From contig CAWGPF010000005.1 of the NCBI GenBank assembly GCA_963824395.1, positions 1,054,001 to 1,118,000 on the forward strand: a stretch of 64,000 nucleotides of DNA. Direction: 5' to 3'. Under the pieces are notes generated by a model. It did no database searches. It was not told where the DNA came from and was given only the letters and a program-made list of their open reading frames with translations. The translations under genes were made by a program, and so were the position numbers. Source of the DNA: 13-2-20CM-66-19 sp963824395. Its GTDB lineage: Bacteria; Pseudomonadota; Gammaproteobacteria; Steroidobacterales; Steroidobacteraceae. Within the stretch, counting starts at the first letter, position 1. Each line of letters starts with the position of its first letter. Of this stretch, positions 19,377 through 28,078 are shown one piece after another.

Positions 19377-20620
19377 GTGTCCGTGAGCACGTGGCGGCGC
19401 TTCTGGATTCGCGCCGGGCGGGGTACGCGCTTCCCGGCGCCTTCTTCACCGACGAGGCGCTGTACCGCGCGGAACTGGACTGCATCTTCGCCCGCCACTG
19501 GCTGTTCGTCGCCACCGAGGCGGAGATCCCGGAAGGCGGCGACTACCGCACCTACCAGGTGGGCCCCTATCCGATCGTGCTGCTGCGGCGCGACGACGGC
19601 TCACTTGGCGCCTTTCACAACACCTGCCGCCATCGTGGCTCACGCATCCTGCAGCAGGACGCAGGCGTGGTCGGGGCGACCCTGCAGTGCCCCTACCATC
19701 GCTGGACCTACGACCTCAGCGGCCACGTGCTCAGTTGCGGGGCGACCGGCGACAGCGCGCAGGCGCAGCCGCCGCTCAAGCCCCTGCACGTCCGCTCGCT
19801 CGAGGGGCTGGTGTTCGTGTGCATCGCCGATGAGCCGCCGGCGGACTTCGAGGAGATGGCGCAGCGCATGCGGCCCTACCTCGCCCCGCACGCGCCGCTG
19901 CGCACCCGGGTCGCCCGACAGGTGGACATCATCGAGCACGGCAACTGGAAGCTCACGATCGAGAACAACCGCGAGTGCTTTCACTGCGCCGGCCACCCGG
20001 AGCTGCTGCGCTCGCTGTTCGACTTCTTCGGCGAGATCGACGAGCAGGCGCTCTCTTCCAAGGAGCAGGCCAACTACTGCCGTTACCTCGGCGCGCGCGG
20101 TGAGTCGGAGGCTCTGTGGAAGCGCTTCAACCTGCCGTTCGAGCCGATCGAGGAGCTCTTCGGGCGTGCCACCGGCTTTCGCACCGAGCGCCTGGTGCTC
20201 GATGGCGAGGGGGAGTCGATGACGCGCGACACGCGTGCCGCCTGCCGCAGGCTGCTCGGTGAATTCACCGAAGCGCGCTTGGGCTCGCTGCACTTCCACG
20301 TGCAGCCGAACGCTTGGTTCCACTTCCTGGCCGATCACATCCTCACCTTCGCAACGCTGCCCCTCACACGCGACACGACCCTGGTGCGCAGCACCTGGCT
20401 GGTGCACGCGGAGGCCGTGGAAGGGGTCGATTACGATCTGGAGAACCTGACGAGCGTCTGGAATGCGACCAACGCCCAGGACGCCGCCTTCGTGGCGGAG
20501 ACGCAGCGTGGCGCCTCGAGTCCCGCCTACCTCCCCGGTCCTATCGGCAGCAATGAGTACATGGTGAACATGTTCCACAGCTGGTACGAAGAGCGCATGC
20601 GCGCCGCCCTGAAGCTCTAG
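19373..20620 (+). CDS. Rieske oxygenase large subunit, GbcA-like (glycine betaine demethylase type)
   Basis: 415 residues. The Rieske [2Fe-2S] site is Cys85/His87 (CRH) and Cys106/His109 (CPYH). The catalytic domain has ENNRECFHCAGHPEL (197-211), where His204 and His208 are the likely mononuclear iron ligands. That motif is typical of the quaternary-ammonium demethylases GbcA and stachydrine demethylase, which remove a methyl from glycine betaine or related compounds as formaldehyde. It is coupled to the aldehyde dehydrogenase by a 4-base overlap. The expected ferredoxin-reductase partner (GbcB-like) is not in this window. Carnitine or stachydrine are alternative substrates. Confidence 0.85.
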   Translation: MSVREHVAALLDSRRAGYALPGAFFTDEALYRAELDCIFARHWLFVATEAEIPEGGDYRTYQVGPYPIVLLRRDDGSLGAFHNTCRHRGSRILQQDAGVVGATLQCPYHRWTYDLSGHVLSCGATGDSAQAQPPLKPLHVRSLEGLVFVCIADEPPADFEEMAQRMRPYLAPHAPLRTRVARQVDIIEHGNWKLTIENNRECFHCAGHPELLRSLFDFFGEIDEQALSSKEQANYCRYLGARGESEALWKRFNLPFEPIEELFGRATGFRTERLVLDGEGESMTRDTRAACRRLLGEFTEARLGSLHFHVQPNAWFHFLADHILTFATLPLTRDTTLVRSTWLVHAEAVEGVDYDLENLTSVWNATNAQDAAFVAETQRGASSPAYLPGPIGSNEYMVNMFHSWYEERMRAALKL

Positions 20621-20657
20621 GGCGATGCGCGGCCGGCGGCTGTGCGCGCGACTTGCC

Positions 20658-21845
20658 TCACGGCACGGGCGTGCCGGAGGAATCCAGGTGCAGTGCCTGA
20701 CCTGCATAGGGATGGCGCGCGGCAAAGGCCTCGTTCAGCTCGACCCCGAGCCCGGGCTCGGTGGGCGGGATCACGTAGCCGGCCTCCCAGCGGATCGGCT
20801 TCAGCAGCAGATCCGCATGGATCCCCTGCCAGCGTTCGATCCCCTCGAGGATCAGGAAGTTCGGGCTGCAGGTGGCGAGCTGGATATTGGCCGCGCCCAC
20901 CACCGGCCCGCAGTACAGGTGCGGGGCGATCTGCACGTGCTGCGCTTCGGCCATGCCGGCGATCTTCTTCGCCTCGAGCAGTCCGCCGACGCGTCCGAGG
21001 TTCATCTGCAGGATCGCCGCGGCCTGCGCCCGCAGCACGCGCGCGAAGTCGTACTTGGTGGTGAGCCGCTCGCCGGCGGCGATCGGGATGCTGGTGGCAC
21101 GCGCCACCAGCGCCATTTCCTCCGGCGCATCCGGGGGCACCGGCTCCTCGAACCACAGCGGGTCGTAGGGCTCCAGGCGCCGCGCCAGGCGCACCGCGCC
21201 CGCGGCCGTCATCTGCCCGTGCGTGCCGAACAGCAGGTCGGCGCTCGAGCCGACCGCGGCTCGCAGCTCGCGCATGAAGCGCTCGCACAGGTCGAGCTGC
21301 GCCAGGGACAACTGCCGTCCGTCAAAGGCCGTATAGGGACCGGCCGGGTCGAACTTGATGGCGGTGAAGCCCTGAGCCACGTACTCCGCAGCGCGCTCCG
21401 CGGACAGTGCCGGGTCCTGATAGACGTTGACCTTGTCCTCCGGGCGCGAGTAGATGTAGGTGTAGGAGCGCAGCCGCTCGTGCACGCGTCCGCCGAGGAG
21501 CTTGTAGACCGGCTGCCCGGCCTCCTTGCCGATGATGTCCCAGCAGGCCATCTCGAGCGCGCTCAGCACACCCATCACGGCAAGATCGGGGTGCTGGGTG
21601 TAGCCGGCAGCGTACACGCGGCGCCAGATGCGCTCGATGTCGTGCGGGTCCTCGCCGGCCAGGTAACGCGCGAAGCTGTCCTCGATGAGGCGTGCCACCA
21701 GGTGCGGATCCCAGGGCACGCTGTAGGCTTCGCCGAACCCGTGCACGTTGCCATCCGTCGTAAGCTTCACGAACACGAAGTAGCGGCCGCCGTAACCGGG
21801 CGGCGGATTACCCACCACGAATGTCTTGACGTCGGTTAGTTTCAT
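20658..21845 (-). CDS. Mandelate racemase/enolase-superfamily sugar-acid dehydratase
   Basis: 395 residues of the mannonate/galactonate-dehydratase (RspA-like) type. The N-terminal capping domain (MKLTDVKTFVVGNPPPGYGG) precedes a TIM barrel. Barrel landmarks are WDIIGKEAGQPVYKLLGG, FKFDP-like IKFDPAGPY, LLFGTHGQ with a candidate catalytic His, WFEEPVPPDAPEEM, AGERLTTKYDF and the C-terminal PHLYCGPV. It should dehydrate a sugar acid to a 2-keto-3-deoxy acid; the exact substrate cannot be read from sequence. It converges on the Rieske gene and diverges from the GMC gene with only 22 bases between starts. Confidence 0.88.
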   Translation of the reverse strand: MKLTDVKTFVVGNPPPGYGGRYFVFVKLTTDGNVHGFGEAYSVPWDPHLVARLIEDSFARYLAGEDPHDIERIWRRVYAAGYTQHPDLAVMGVLSALEMACWDIIGKEAGQPVYKLLGGRVHERLRSYTYIYSRPEDKVNVYQDPALSAERAAEYVAQGFTAIKFDPAGPYTAFDGRQLSLAQLDLCERFMRELRAAVGSSADLLFGTHGQMTAAGAVRLARRLEPYDPLWFEEPVPPDAPEEMALVARATSIPIAAGERLTTKYDFARVLRAQAAAILQMNLGRVGGLLEAKKIAGMAEAQHVQIAPHLYCGPVVGAANIQLATCSPNFLILEGIERWQGIHADLLLKPIRWEAGYVIPPTEPGLGVELNEAFAARHPYAGQALHLDSSGTPVP

Positions 21846-21867
21846 CGCTGCGGATGCTTATCACAGA

Positions 21868-23499
21868 ATGACCGAGTATGACTACATCATCGTCGGCGCA
21901 GGAGCTGCCGGCTGCGTGCTCGCCAACCGCCTCACGGCCAGCGGCGAGCACCGCGTACTGCTGCTGGAAGCAGGCGGCTCGGATCGCTCACCCTGGATCC
22001 AGGTACCGATCGGCTACGGCCGTACCTTCAACGATCCGCGTTTCAACTGGATGTACCAGACGGTCGCTGACCCCGGACTCAACAACCGCACCCAGTTCTG
22101 GCCGCGCGGCAAGGTGCTCGGCGGCTCGAGCTCCATCAACGCCATGGTGTACGTGCGGGGCCAGTCGGGGGACTTCGATGACTGGGCCGCCGCCGGTGCC
22201 ACGGGCTGGGGCTGGCAGGACGTGCTGCCCTACTTCATCAAGTTCGAGGACCATCCCGGCGGCAGTACCGCCTTCCACGGCAGCGGCGGCCCGGTACACG
22301 TGAGCGATGAATCATCCCGGGTGCACCCGCTGTGCAGCACCTTCCTGCGCGCCGCCGCGGAAATCGGCATCCCGCTCACGAGCGACTTCAACGGCGGGCA
22401 GAGCGAGGGAGCGGGCCTGTGGCAGGTGACCATCAAGGACGGCGTGCGCGTCTCGACCGCCAACGCCTACCTGAAGCCGATCCGTGACCGCCGCAACCTC
22501 GAGCTGCAGCTGAAGTCCCTCGCCACCCGGGTGCGCTTCGCCGGCACGCGCGCCACCGGGGTCGAGTACCTGCGCGAGGGCGTGCCCAGCAGCGCCACGG
22601 CGCGGCGCGAGGTGCTCGTGTGCGGCGGCGCCATCAACTCCCCGCTGCTCCTGGAGCTCTCCGGCGTCGGTGACGCGCAGCGCCTGCGCGCGCTTGGCAT
22701 CGAGGTCATCGCCGACTCCCCGGCCGTCGGCGAGGGTCTGCAGGATCACCTCGGGGTCTCGTACTTCTACCGCTCGCGCGTGCCGACGCTCAACAACCAG
22801 CTTGCGCCCTTCTACGGCAAGGTGCGCGCCGCACTGCGCTACGCCTTAACCCGCAGCGGTCCACTCGCGATGAGCGTCAACCAGGCGGGCGCCTTCCTGC
22901 GCAGCCGCGCAGGCCTCGAGCGCCCGAACCTGCACATCTACTTCAACCCGGCGAGCTACAGCACCACCACCGTCGGCTCACGCCGGCGGCTGCTGAACCC
23001 GGACCCCTACCCCGGGTTCCTGATGTCCTTCAATACCTGCCGGCCCGCGAGCCGCGGCTCGGTGCACATCGCGAGCCGCGATCCGAAGGTCAGTCCCACG
23101 ATCCAGCCGAACTCGCTTTCGAACGCCGCCGACGTCGCCGACGTCTTCGACGGCGCGCGCATCCTGCGCCGGCTCGCGGCTGCGCCCCCGCTCGCCGCGG
23201 TCACCGCGAGCGAACGCGAGCCGGGATCACAGGTGCGCGAGGACGCTGCGGTGCTGGAGGATTTTCGAAAGCGTGCAGGCTCGGTGTTCCATGCCAGCTG
23301 CAGCTGCGCGATGGGCAGCGACCCGCGCACCTCGGTACTCGATGCACGCCTGCGGGTGCGCGGAGTCAATGCGCTGCGCGTGGTGGATGCCGCGGCCTTT
23401 CCGAACGTCACCTCGGGCAACACGCACGCACCCACCATAATGCTGGCGGAGAAGGCCTCCGACCTCATCCTCGCAGACAGCGCCACCGCACAGGCGTAA
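21868..23499 (+). CDS. GMC-family FAD oxidoreductase (choline dehydrogenase-like)
   Basis: 543 residues. The N-terminus YIIVGAGAAGCVLANRL is the FAD dinucleotide fold, followed by the GMC signatures WPRGKVLGGSSSINAMVYVRG and GGAINSPLLLELSG. The C-terminal catalytic block has FHASCSCAMG and NVTSGNTHAPTIMLAEKAS, the second with the active-site His. Members oxidise primary alcohols such as choline to betaine aldehyde and pass electrons to the respiratory chain. The nearby aldehyde dehydrogenase, Rieske demethylase and sarcosine oxidase favour choline, but the adjacent dehydratase and MFS carrier leave sugar or other alcohols open. The start at 21868 is set by the flavin fold beginning at residue 5. 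Confidence 0.9.
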   Translation: MTEYDYIIVGAGAAGCVLANRLTASGEHRVLLLEAGGSDRSPWIQVPIGYGRTFNDPRFNWMYQTVADPGLNNRTQFWPRGKVLGGSSSINAMVYVRGQSGDFDDWAAAGATGWGWQDVLPYFIKFEDHPGGSTAFHGSGGPVHVSDESSRVHPLCSTFLRAAAEIGIPLTSDFNGGQSEGAGLWQVTIKDGVRVSTANAYLKPIRDRRNLELQLKSLATRVRFAGTRATGVEYLREGVPSSATARREVLVCGGAINSPLLLELSGVGDAQRLRALGIEVIADSPAVGEGLQDHLGVSYFYRSRVPTLNNQLAPFYGKVRAALRYALTRSGPLAMSVNQAGAFLRSRAGLERPNLHIYFNPASYSTTTVGSRRRLLNPDPYPGFLMSFNTCRPASRGSVHIASRDPKVSPTIQPNSLSNAADVADVFDGARILRRLAAAPPLAAVTASEREPGSQVREDAAVLEDFRKRAGSVFHASCSCAMGSDPRTSVLDARLRVRGVNALRVVDAAAFPNVTSGNTHAPTIMLAEKASDLILADSATAQA

Positions 23500-23539
23500 C
23501 CTGCCTGTCACAAGATAGATAAGAAGGGGCGCACCTCGG

Positions 23540-24853
23540 ATGAGTGAACTCGAGTCGAACGCGCTGGCACCGGCGCCGGCGATGACCACCACATTGGCGG
23601 CACGCTGGTACGTGCTGATCATGATGGTTCTCGTCTACACGCTCAGCATCGCCGACCGCTATGTGGTCTCGACCGTCCTCGACCCGATCAAGGCCGATCT
23701 GCACCTGAGCAACCTCGAAGTGGCTTTCACGACCGCCTGGCCGCTCGCTTTCTTCTATGTGATTCTTGGCTTCCCCCTCTCCTGGCTGATCGACCGCTAC
23801 AGCCGCCGCAAGATCATCGCTGCCTGCGTGATCGCCTGGTCGGTCATGACGACGCTGTGCGGGTTGGCGCGGGGCGTTTTGCAGTTCGCGCTCACTCGAA
23901 TAGGCGTCGGCGTCGGCGAAGCCGGCGGCACACCGGGGGCAAGCTCGCTCCTGTCCGATTATTTCCCGGCCAACCGCCGCGCCATGGCGCTCACGGTTTT
24001 CTCCCTCGGCGCGCCCATTGGTGCCTGGATCGGTGCGCAGGTGGCCGGCACTATCAACGACCTGTACGGGTGGCGCTCGGTGTTCTACGCCCTCGGCGTG
24101 CCGGGCGTGATCGTGGGGGCGGCGATTTATTTTACGGTGCGCGAGCCTGCCCGGGGCTGCCTCGACGCCGGCACGCAGGACCTTGCTCCCTCGGTGCGCG
24201 AGACGCTCAAGTTCTGGTGGTCGCAGCGCGCGGCCGTGCACCTGATGATCGGCAGTGCGCTGTGCGCCCTCTGGGGCTGGGGCCTCATGTACTGGACGCA
24301 GCCTTTCGTGCAGCGCATGTACAACATGAGCCCCGGCGATGCAGCCTCGGTCACAGCGAACGCACACCTGGTTGGCGGGGCGGTTGCCACCATCGTCACG
24401 GGCTGGCTGATGGCGCGTCCGGCCATGGCGAATGCCAAGCACATCATGTGGTTGCTCGGAGCGGGCACCTTCATCGCCACGATCGCCTCAGGCGTCGCCT
24501 ACTGGACGCGCGATCTGGAAGTCGCGCGGATCAGCTTCTGGATCTTCATCCCGGCGATCTACTTCTACATCGGGCCCTGCTTCGGCCTGCTGAACAATCT
24601 GGCTCCCTGCCGCATGCGCGCCATGTTCTGCGCCATGACGCTGTTCCTCGCGAACGTCGGCAACCTGATCATCACCCCGCCCGTTATCGGCTGGCTGAAC
24701 GATCACTTCGCCGCGCACTACTCCCAGGCAGATGCCCTGCGCCTGGCGATGCTGTGCATCGTACCTACAGGGTTCTGGGCGGCACTGCACTACTTCATCG
24801 CCTCCCGTGACGTCGACAAGGAGCAGCTGCGCGCGCGCAGCTTCCCCTTCTAA
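23540..24853 (+). CDS. MFS transporter (spinster-like)
   Basis: 437 residues, about 12 membrane spans. The first span ends in IADRYVVSTVLDPIKADLHLS, the spinster-type pattern, and the MFS loop 2-3 motif is LSWLIDRYSRRKII; the span-4/5 GxGEAGGTPGAS region is also typical. It lies 40 bases after the GMC gene in the same direction and likely imports the substrate of that enzyme or exports its product. It is not a BCCT or ABC quaternary-amine carrier, which weakens the choline assignment for this end of the region. Confidence 0.9.
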   Translation: MSELESNALAPAPAMTTTLAARWYVLIMMVLVYTLSIADRYVVSTVLDPIKADLHLSNLEVAFTTAWPLAFFYVILGFPLSWLIDRYSRRKIIAACVIAWSVMTTLCGLARGVLQFALTRIGVGVGEAGGTPGASSLLSDYFPANRRAMALTVFSLGAPIGAWIGAQVAGTINDLYGWRSVFYALGVPGVIVGAAIYFTVREPARGCLDAGTQDLAPSVRETLKFWWSQRAAVHLMIGSALCALWGWGLMYWTQPFVQRMYNMSPGDAASVTANAHLVGGAVATIVTGWLMARPAMANAKHIMWLLGAGTFIATIASGVAYWTRDLEVARISFWIFIPAIYFYIGPCFGLLNNLAPCRMRAMFCAMTLFLANVGNLIITPPVIGWLNDHFAAHYSQADALRLAMLCIVPTGFWAALHYFIASRDVDKEQLRARSFPF

Positions 24854-25163
24854 AGGTCGCAACTCCCGCGCACACTTTGCGCGCGGCCGCCACGGGCGGA
24901 CTCGGGCGCAGACGCCGCGGCACGCGCCGCAGCGGACGCTCAGCCAATTCGCGACGTCTCCTTGGGCGGCGGCGCGCGCATGTTGCGACGCGCTATGAGA
25001 GCGCGACCGTCAGCGGAACCGCGCGTTTGAACGCCCGTATAACTTCACGGCCGGTCTGGAATTTCACGATGGCGGCCTGCATCGATGTGGAGTAAGAATG
25101 CGCAGGATTTCTTGCTAAAACACCCCATCGGTACCAACACCAAAAGGAAGCAGGGGAAAAAGT
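24854..25163 (+). other. Intergenic region upstream of the OmpA-domain gene
   Basis: 310 bases without a supportable gene. It should contain the promoter and leader of the OmpA-domain gene; TATAAC at 25038-25043 is a possible -10 but has no good -35 partner. A strong ribosome site (GGGGAAAAAG) sits just before the ATG at 25164. Confidence 0.4.
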
Positions 25164-26369
25164 ATGGCTACCTCAATGATGGACTCGATTCTGGCGATGG
25201 TGACACCTGAGATGAAGCAGGCCATTGCGTCACGACTGGGCGAATCGCCTCAGGCCGTGCAGGGCGGCCTGGGGGCGGCCACCGCTGCGACCCTCGGTGG
25301 GCTTGCGGCCAAGGCCGGCGACAGCGGATTCCTCAGCCAGATCATGAATCTCGCCAGCAGCGCGAACAGCCAGAACGTGCTGGGCAGTCTGTCCTCCATC
25401 GCTTCGGGCGGCGCCTCCGGCGGCGGCGTCGGCGATCTCGTCAGCAAGTTCCTGCCGATGGTGTTCGGTGCGCAGCAGGGACAGGTCGCGAGCGCCATTG
25501 GTCAGTCCTCAGGGCTCGGCGCCTCCTCGGTCACCGGGCTGCTGAAGATGGCAGCGCCGCTGGTGCTCGGGTTCCTCGGCAGGGCGCAAAGCAGCGGCGC
25601 GCTGAACGTCGGCTCCCTGGGCAGCATGCTGAAATCGGAGCTGCCGAGCCTGCAGGGATTCCTGCCCGCCGGCCTCATGAGCTCCCTCACCTCCGGTGCC
25701 AGCACCGCCGCGACCACGGTAGCCACGGGTGCCACGGCGGCCGCGGCCGGTGGCTCGCGCTGGCTCGTGCCGCTGGCGATCCTCGGCGCCCTCATCCTCG
25801 CCTGGCTCCTGTTCCGCTCGATGAGCGGTCCGAAGGAAGCGGTGCAGACCGCCGCCACGGCGACTACGCAGGCGGTCGGCAACGCGGCGAACTCCGCATG
25901 GGCGGCCCTCGGGGACATGATCAAGGTGAAGCTCCCGGATGGTACCGAGCTCAACGCTCCGGCACTTGGCGTAGAAGCGCGGCTCGTGAAGTACCTTGAT
26001 GATTCAAGCGCCACCGTGAGCGATGACACGTGGTTCGACTTCGACCGTCTGCTCTTTGACAGCGGCGCGGCAACCCTGCAGCCGGCCTCCCAGGAGCAGC
26101 TTGGCAACATCGCCGCGATCCTCAAGGCATATCCGAAGGCCAAGGCCGTCATCGGCGGCTACACGGACAACACCGGTGATGCCGCGATGAACGTCAAGCT
26201 CTCGCAGCAGCGCGCCGACAACGTCATGGCGGAACTCACCAAGCTCGGGGTGGACCCGGCGCGCCTGAGCGCCAAGGGCTACGGCGAGGAGCACCCCGTG
26301 GCGGACAACTCCACCGAAGAGGGCCGGCAGAAGAACCGCCGCATCTCGCTGCACATCACCGAGAAGTAG
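25164..26369 (+). CDS. DUF937-TM-OmpA domain protein
   Basis: 401 residues in three parts. Residues 1-180 are a Gly/Ala/Ser-rich helical region of DUF937 type (VTPEMKQAIASRLGESPQAVQGGL and LLKMAAPLVLGFLGR). One membrane span occupies 200-217 (WLVPLAILGALILAWLLF). Residues ~285-400 are an OmpA-like peptidoglycan-binding domain (GYTDNTGDAAMNVKLSQQRA, NRRISLHI). There is no signal peptide, so the span probably anchors the protein in the inner membrane with the OmpA domain in the periplasm and the DUF937 part in the cytoplasm. It appears monocistronic and ends at a convergent terminator. Its role is unknown beyond cell-wall tethering. Confidence 0.85.
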   Translation: MATSMMDSILAMVTPEMKQAIASRLGESPQAVQGGLGAATAATLGGLAAKAGDSGFLSQIMNLASSANSQNVLGSLSSIASGGASGGGVGDLVSKFLPMVFGAQQGQVASAIGQSSGLGASSVTGLLKMAAPLVLGFLGRAQSSGALNVGSLGSMLKSELPSLQGFLPAGLMSSLTSGASTAATTVATGATAAAAGGSRWLVPLAILGALILAWLLFRSMSGPKEAVQTAATATTQAVGNAANSAWAALGDMIKVKLPDGTELNAPALGVEARLVKYLDDSSATVSDDTWFDFDRLLFDSGAATLQPASQEQLGNIAAILKAYPKAKAVIGGYTDNTGDAAMNVKLSQQRADNVMAELTKLGVDPARLSAKGYGEEHPVADNSTEEGRQKNRRISLHITEK

Positions 26370-26379
26370 CCGGGCAGCC

Positions 26380-26413
26380 CAGCCGCGCGGGCCGATGGCA
26401 GCCCGCGCGGCTG
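26380..26413. terminator. Bidirectional terminator hairpin
   Basis: A perfect 13-bp stem (CAGCCGCGCGGGC, 26380-26392, pairing with 26401-26413) and an 8-base loop, placed between the convergent OmpA-domain gene (stop at 26369) and the exported-protein gene (stop at 26425). The plus side is followed by a T/C-rich stretch (GCAGTCTCTTCTC). Confidence 0.7.
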
Positions 26414-26424
26414 GCAGTCTCTTC

Positions 26425-27012
26425 TCAGGGTGTCTTGGCGGGTGCGCCCGGCGGTGGCGGATCGGCGACCAGCACGTCGCTTGAAAGCTGGGTGCCCCCC
26501 AGCTGCAGCTGGTTCGGGATACAGGTGGAGCGGTAGTCGATGTTGCGCGTGGCGAACATCGGCAGCACCAGCTGCTTGATCTGCTCGGTGAGCTCACAGT
26601 CCCCGGCCGCATTCAGCGGCTCCCCGCGCGGGGCCACCACGACTTTCTTCCAGTGTGCCGGAATCACCTGAGTGTCAGGTCCAGGGTCCTTATCGCCCAG
26701 CGGCTCGAGCACCTGTACGGTGCCCGAGACTCCCGGGAAGCGGCTCGGGCGACCGAAGCCGCCGCTGCAGCCGGTCGGCGTGAGCTTCAGGTCCGGGCGT
26801 GCACCGAGGTCCAGCAGCACCCGCTTCATCTTGTCGCTCAGTCCGTCACAGGAATAGTGCGCGGTGAATCCCATGAAGGTGAACTGCAGTTTCTTCGGCG
26901 TCCACACCGCCTGCACGCCGGCATCATCCGCGTGCACCGCACCGCTGCCCAGGAGCGCGACTCCCACCATGCCCAGGAACGCACGACCCCGACCGCCCGC
27001 AAAGACCTTCAT
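26425..27012 (-). CDS. Exported protein of unknown function
   Basis: 195 residues from the ATG at 27012, chosen because GGAGTCAGGA precedes it and the protein then starts with a signal peptide (MKVFAGGRGRAFLGMVGVALLGSG..HA). Upstream in-frame ATGs would add a non-signal tail. The mature part begins DDAGVQAVWTPKKLQFTFMGF and has four cysteines (YSCDGL, TGCSGG, GDCELT, STCIPN) that could form two disulfides. The tail is Pro-rich. I do not recognise a named domain. It is convergent with the OmpA-domain gene and downstream of the beta-lactamase-like gene. Confidence 0.75.
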   Translation of the reverse strand: MKVFAGGRGRAFLGMVGVALLGSGAVHADDAGVQAVWTPKKLQFTFMGFTAHYSCDGLSDKMKRVLLDLGARPDLKLTPTGCSGGFGRPSRFPGVSGTVQVLEPLGDKDPGPDTQVIPAHWKKVVVAPRGEPLNAAGDCELTEQIKQLVLPMFATRNIDYRSTCIPNQLQLGGTQLSSDVLVADPPPPGAPAKTP

Positions 27013-27064
27013 AGTCCTGACTCCGTTCACGCCCGCCGCGGGCGCCTTCATGGATTCTGACCTC

Positions 27065-27089
27065 AAAAGTGCGGGGCCGTTCGCGCCCC
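27065..27089 (-). terminator. Weak terminator after the beta-lactamase-like gene
   Basis: A short stem (GGGGC at 27073-27077 with GCCCC at 27085-27089, 7-base loop) followed on the minus strand by GCACTTTT. It lies 68 bases past the stop of the class D beta-lactamase homologue. The stem is short, so the call is weak. Confidence 0.3.
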
Positions 27090-27156
27090 ACCCGCCTTGA
27101 CACTAACAAGGCATCCGGCATGCCGGCCGGGTGCGTTCCGCAAAGCCGCCCGCCTG

Positions 27157-27978
27157 TCAGGGGGCCGCGGCCGGCACTGCATCGAGCAGTCCCGGGAGCG
27201 CCTCCATCATCGCGGTTCTCGCCCGCGCGCCGGCGCGCGTCGGGCTGCGTTCCTCATCCGCCAGGGCGTAGGCGAACACGACGGTGCGGCTGCCGCGGGT
27301 GGCCCAGCCTACGAACCAGCCGACCTGGTGCTCGAGATCCGGCTCAATACGGTCCGCTTTCATCCGGAAGCCCGTGCCCCCCTTGCCGTGAACGTCCCAG
27401 CCGTTGGGAAGTTTACCGACCGCGGTGATGCGCGCCGTCATGTCGTAGGCACGTGCGGTGACACCGAGCTGACGAGCGGTGAGCCGGCGCAGGAACGCAA
27501 CCTGCTCGAGGGGGGAGATGCGCAGCGAGGAGTCGAGCCATGCCTGGGTGAGTCCGTCGTTCATCCCGGGGTTCCCGGAGAAGTCCTGGTTGCCGTAGCT
27601 GAAGCGCGCGAGGTAGTGCTGCAGGCGTTCGCGGCCCAGCCAGATGGTCAGCTGCTGGGAGTACCAGACTACGGAGTTGGTGATCCAGCTCGCCGGATCC
27701 ACCGTCGTCTTCCAGGCAGGGTCGGAGGCGGCGTAACTGTCCCGATACGGCAGCGCCGGATGGTGCTCATCGGTGAGGTAGCCGGCATCGTAGCCCATCA
27801 GGCTCAAAGCCACTTTGAACGTAGAAGCCGGCGTCAGACGCTGATCGCAGCGGCCCTCCTGGTGCAGGATTCTGCCGGTGGCGCCATCCGCGAGCAGCGT
27901 GCACAAAGCAGCGCCGTCCGCAGTGCACGCAAGTGCCGTCCCGCAGAGTGCCAAGACACCGAGAGCCCACCGTGACAT
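27157..27978 (-). CDS. Class D (OXA-type) beta-lactamase homologue
   Basis: 273 residues from the ATG at 27978 with a signal peptide (about 1-22). Class D landmarks: active-site STFK (52-55), SVV (102-104), YGN (128-130), and the omega-loop Trp147 in AWLDSSLRISP. The third box is KGG (199-201, HGKGGTGF) instead of the usual KTG/KSG. It would act in the periplasm by serine acylation on beta-lactams; the altered third box may change activity. It is probably chromosomal and intrinsic: base composition matches its neighbours and no mobile-element gene is nearby. A BlaR-type sensor is the main alternative for this fold, but no membrane part is present. Confidence 0.88.
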   Translation of the reverse strand: MSRWALGVLALCGTALACTADGAALCTLLADGATGRILHQEGRCDQRLTPASTFKVALSLMGYDAGYLTDEHHPALPYRDSYAASDPAWKTTVDPASWITNSVVWYSQQLTIWLGRERLQHYLARFSYGNQDFSGNPGMNDGLTQAWLDSSLRISPLEQVAFLRRLTARQLGVTARAYDMTARITAVGKLPNGWDVHGKGGTGFRMKADRIEPDLEHQVGWFVGWATRGSRTVVFAYALADEERSPTRAGARARTAMMEALPGLLDAVPAAAP

Positions 27979-28078
27979 AGGAACACACGACCGCGGGGCG
28001 ACCAACCCCAGGCGGACCCATCATAGTTCATAGTTCACGGCTGCGCGGGCTGTCCCGGCAGGCCGCAAACCTCAGGCG

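Noticed and set aside
27157..27978. Acquired resistance gene on a mobile element
   Set aside because: No transposase, integrase, inverted repeats or attC-like site nearby, and composition matches the surroundings.
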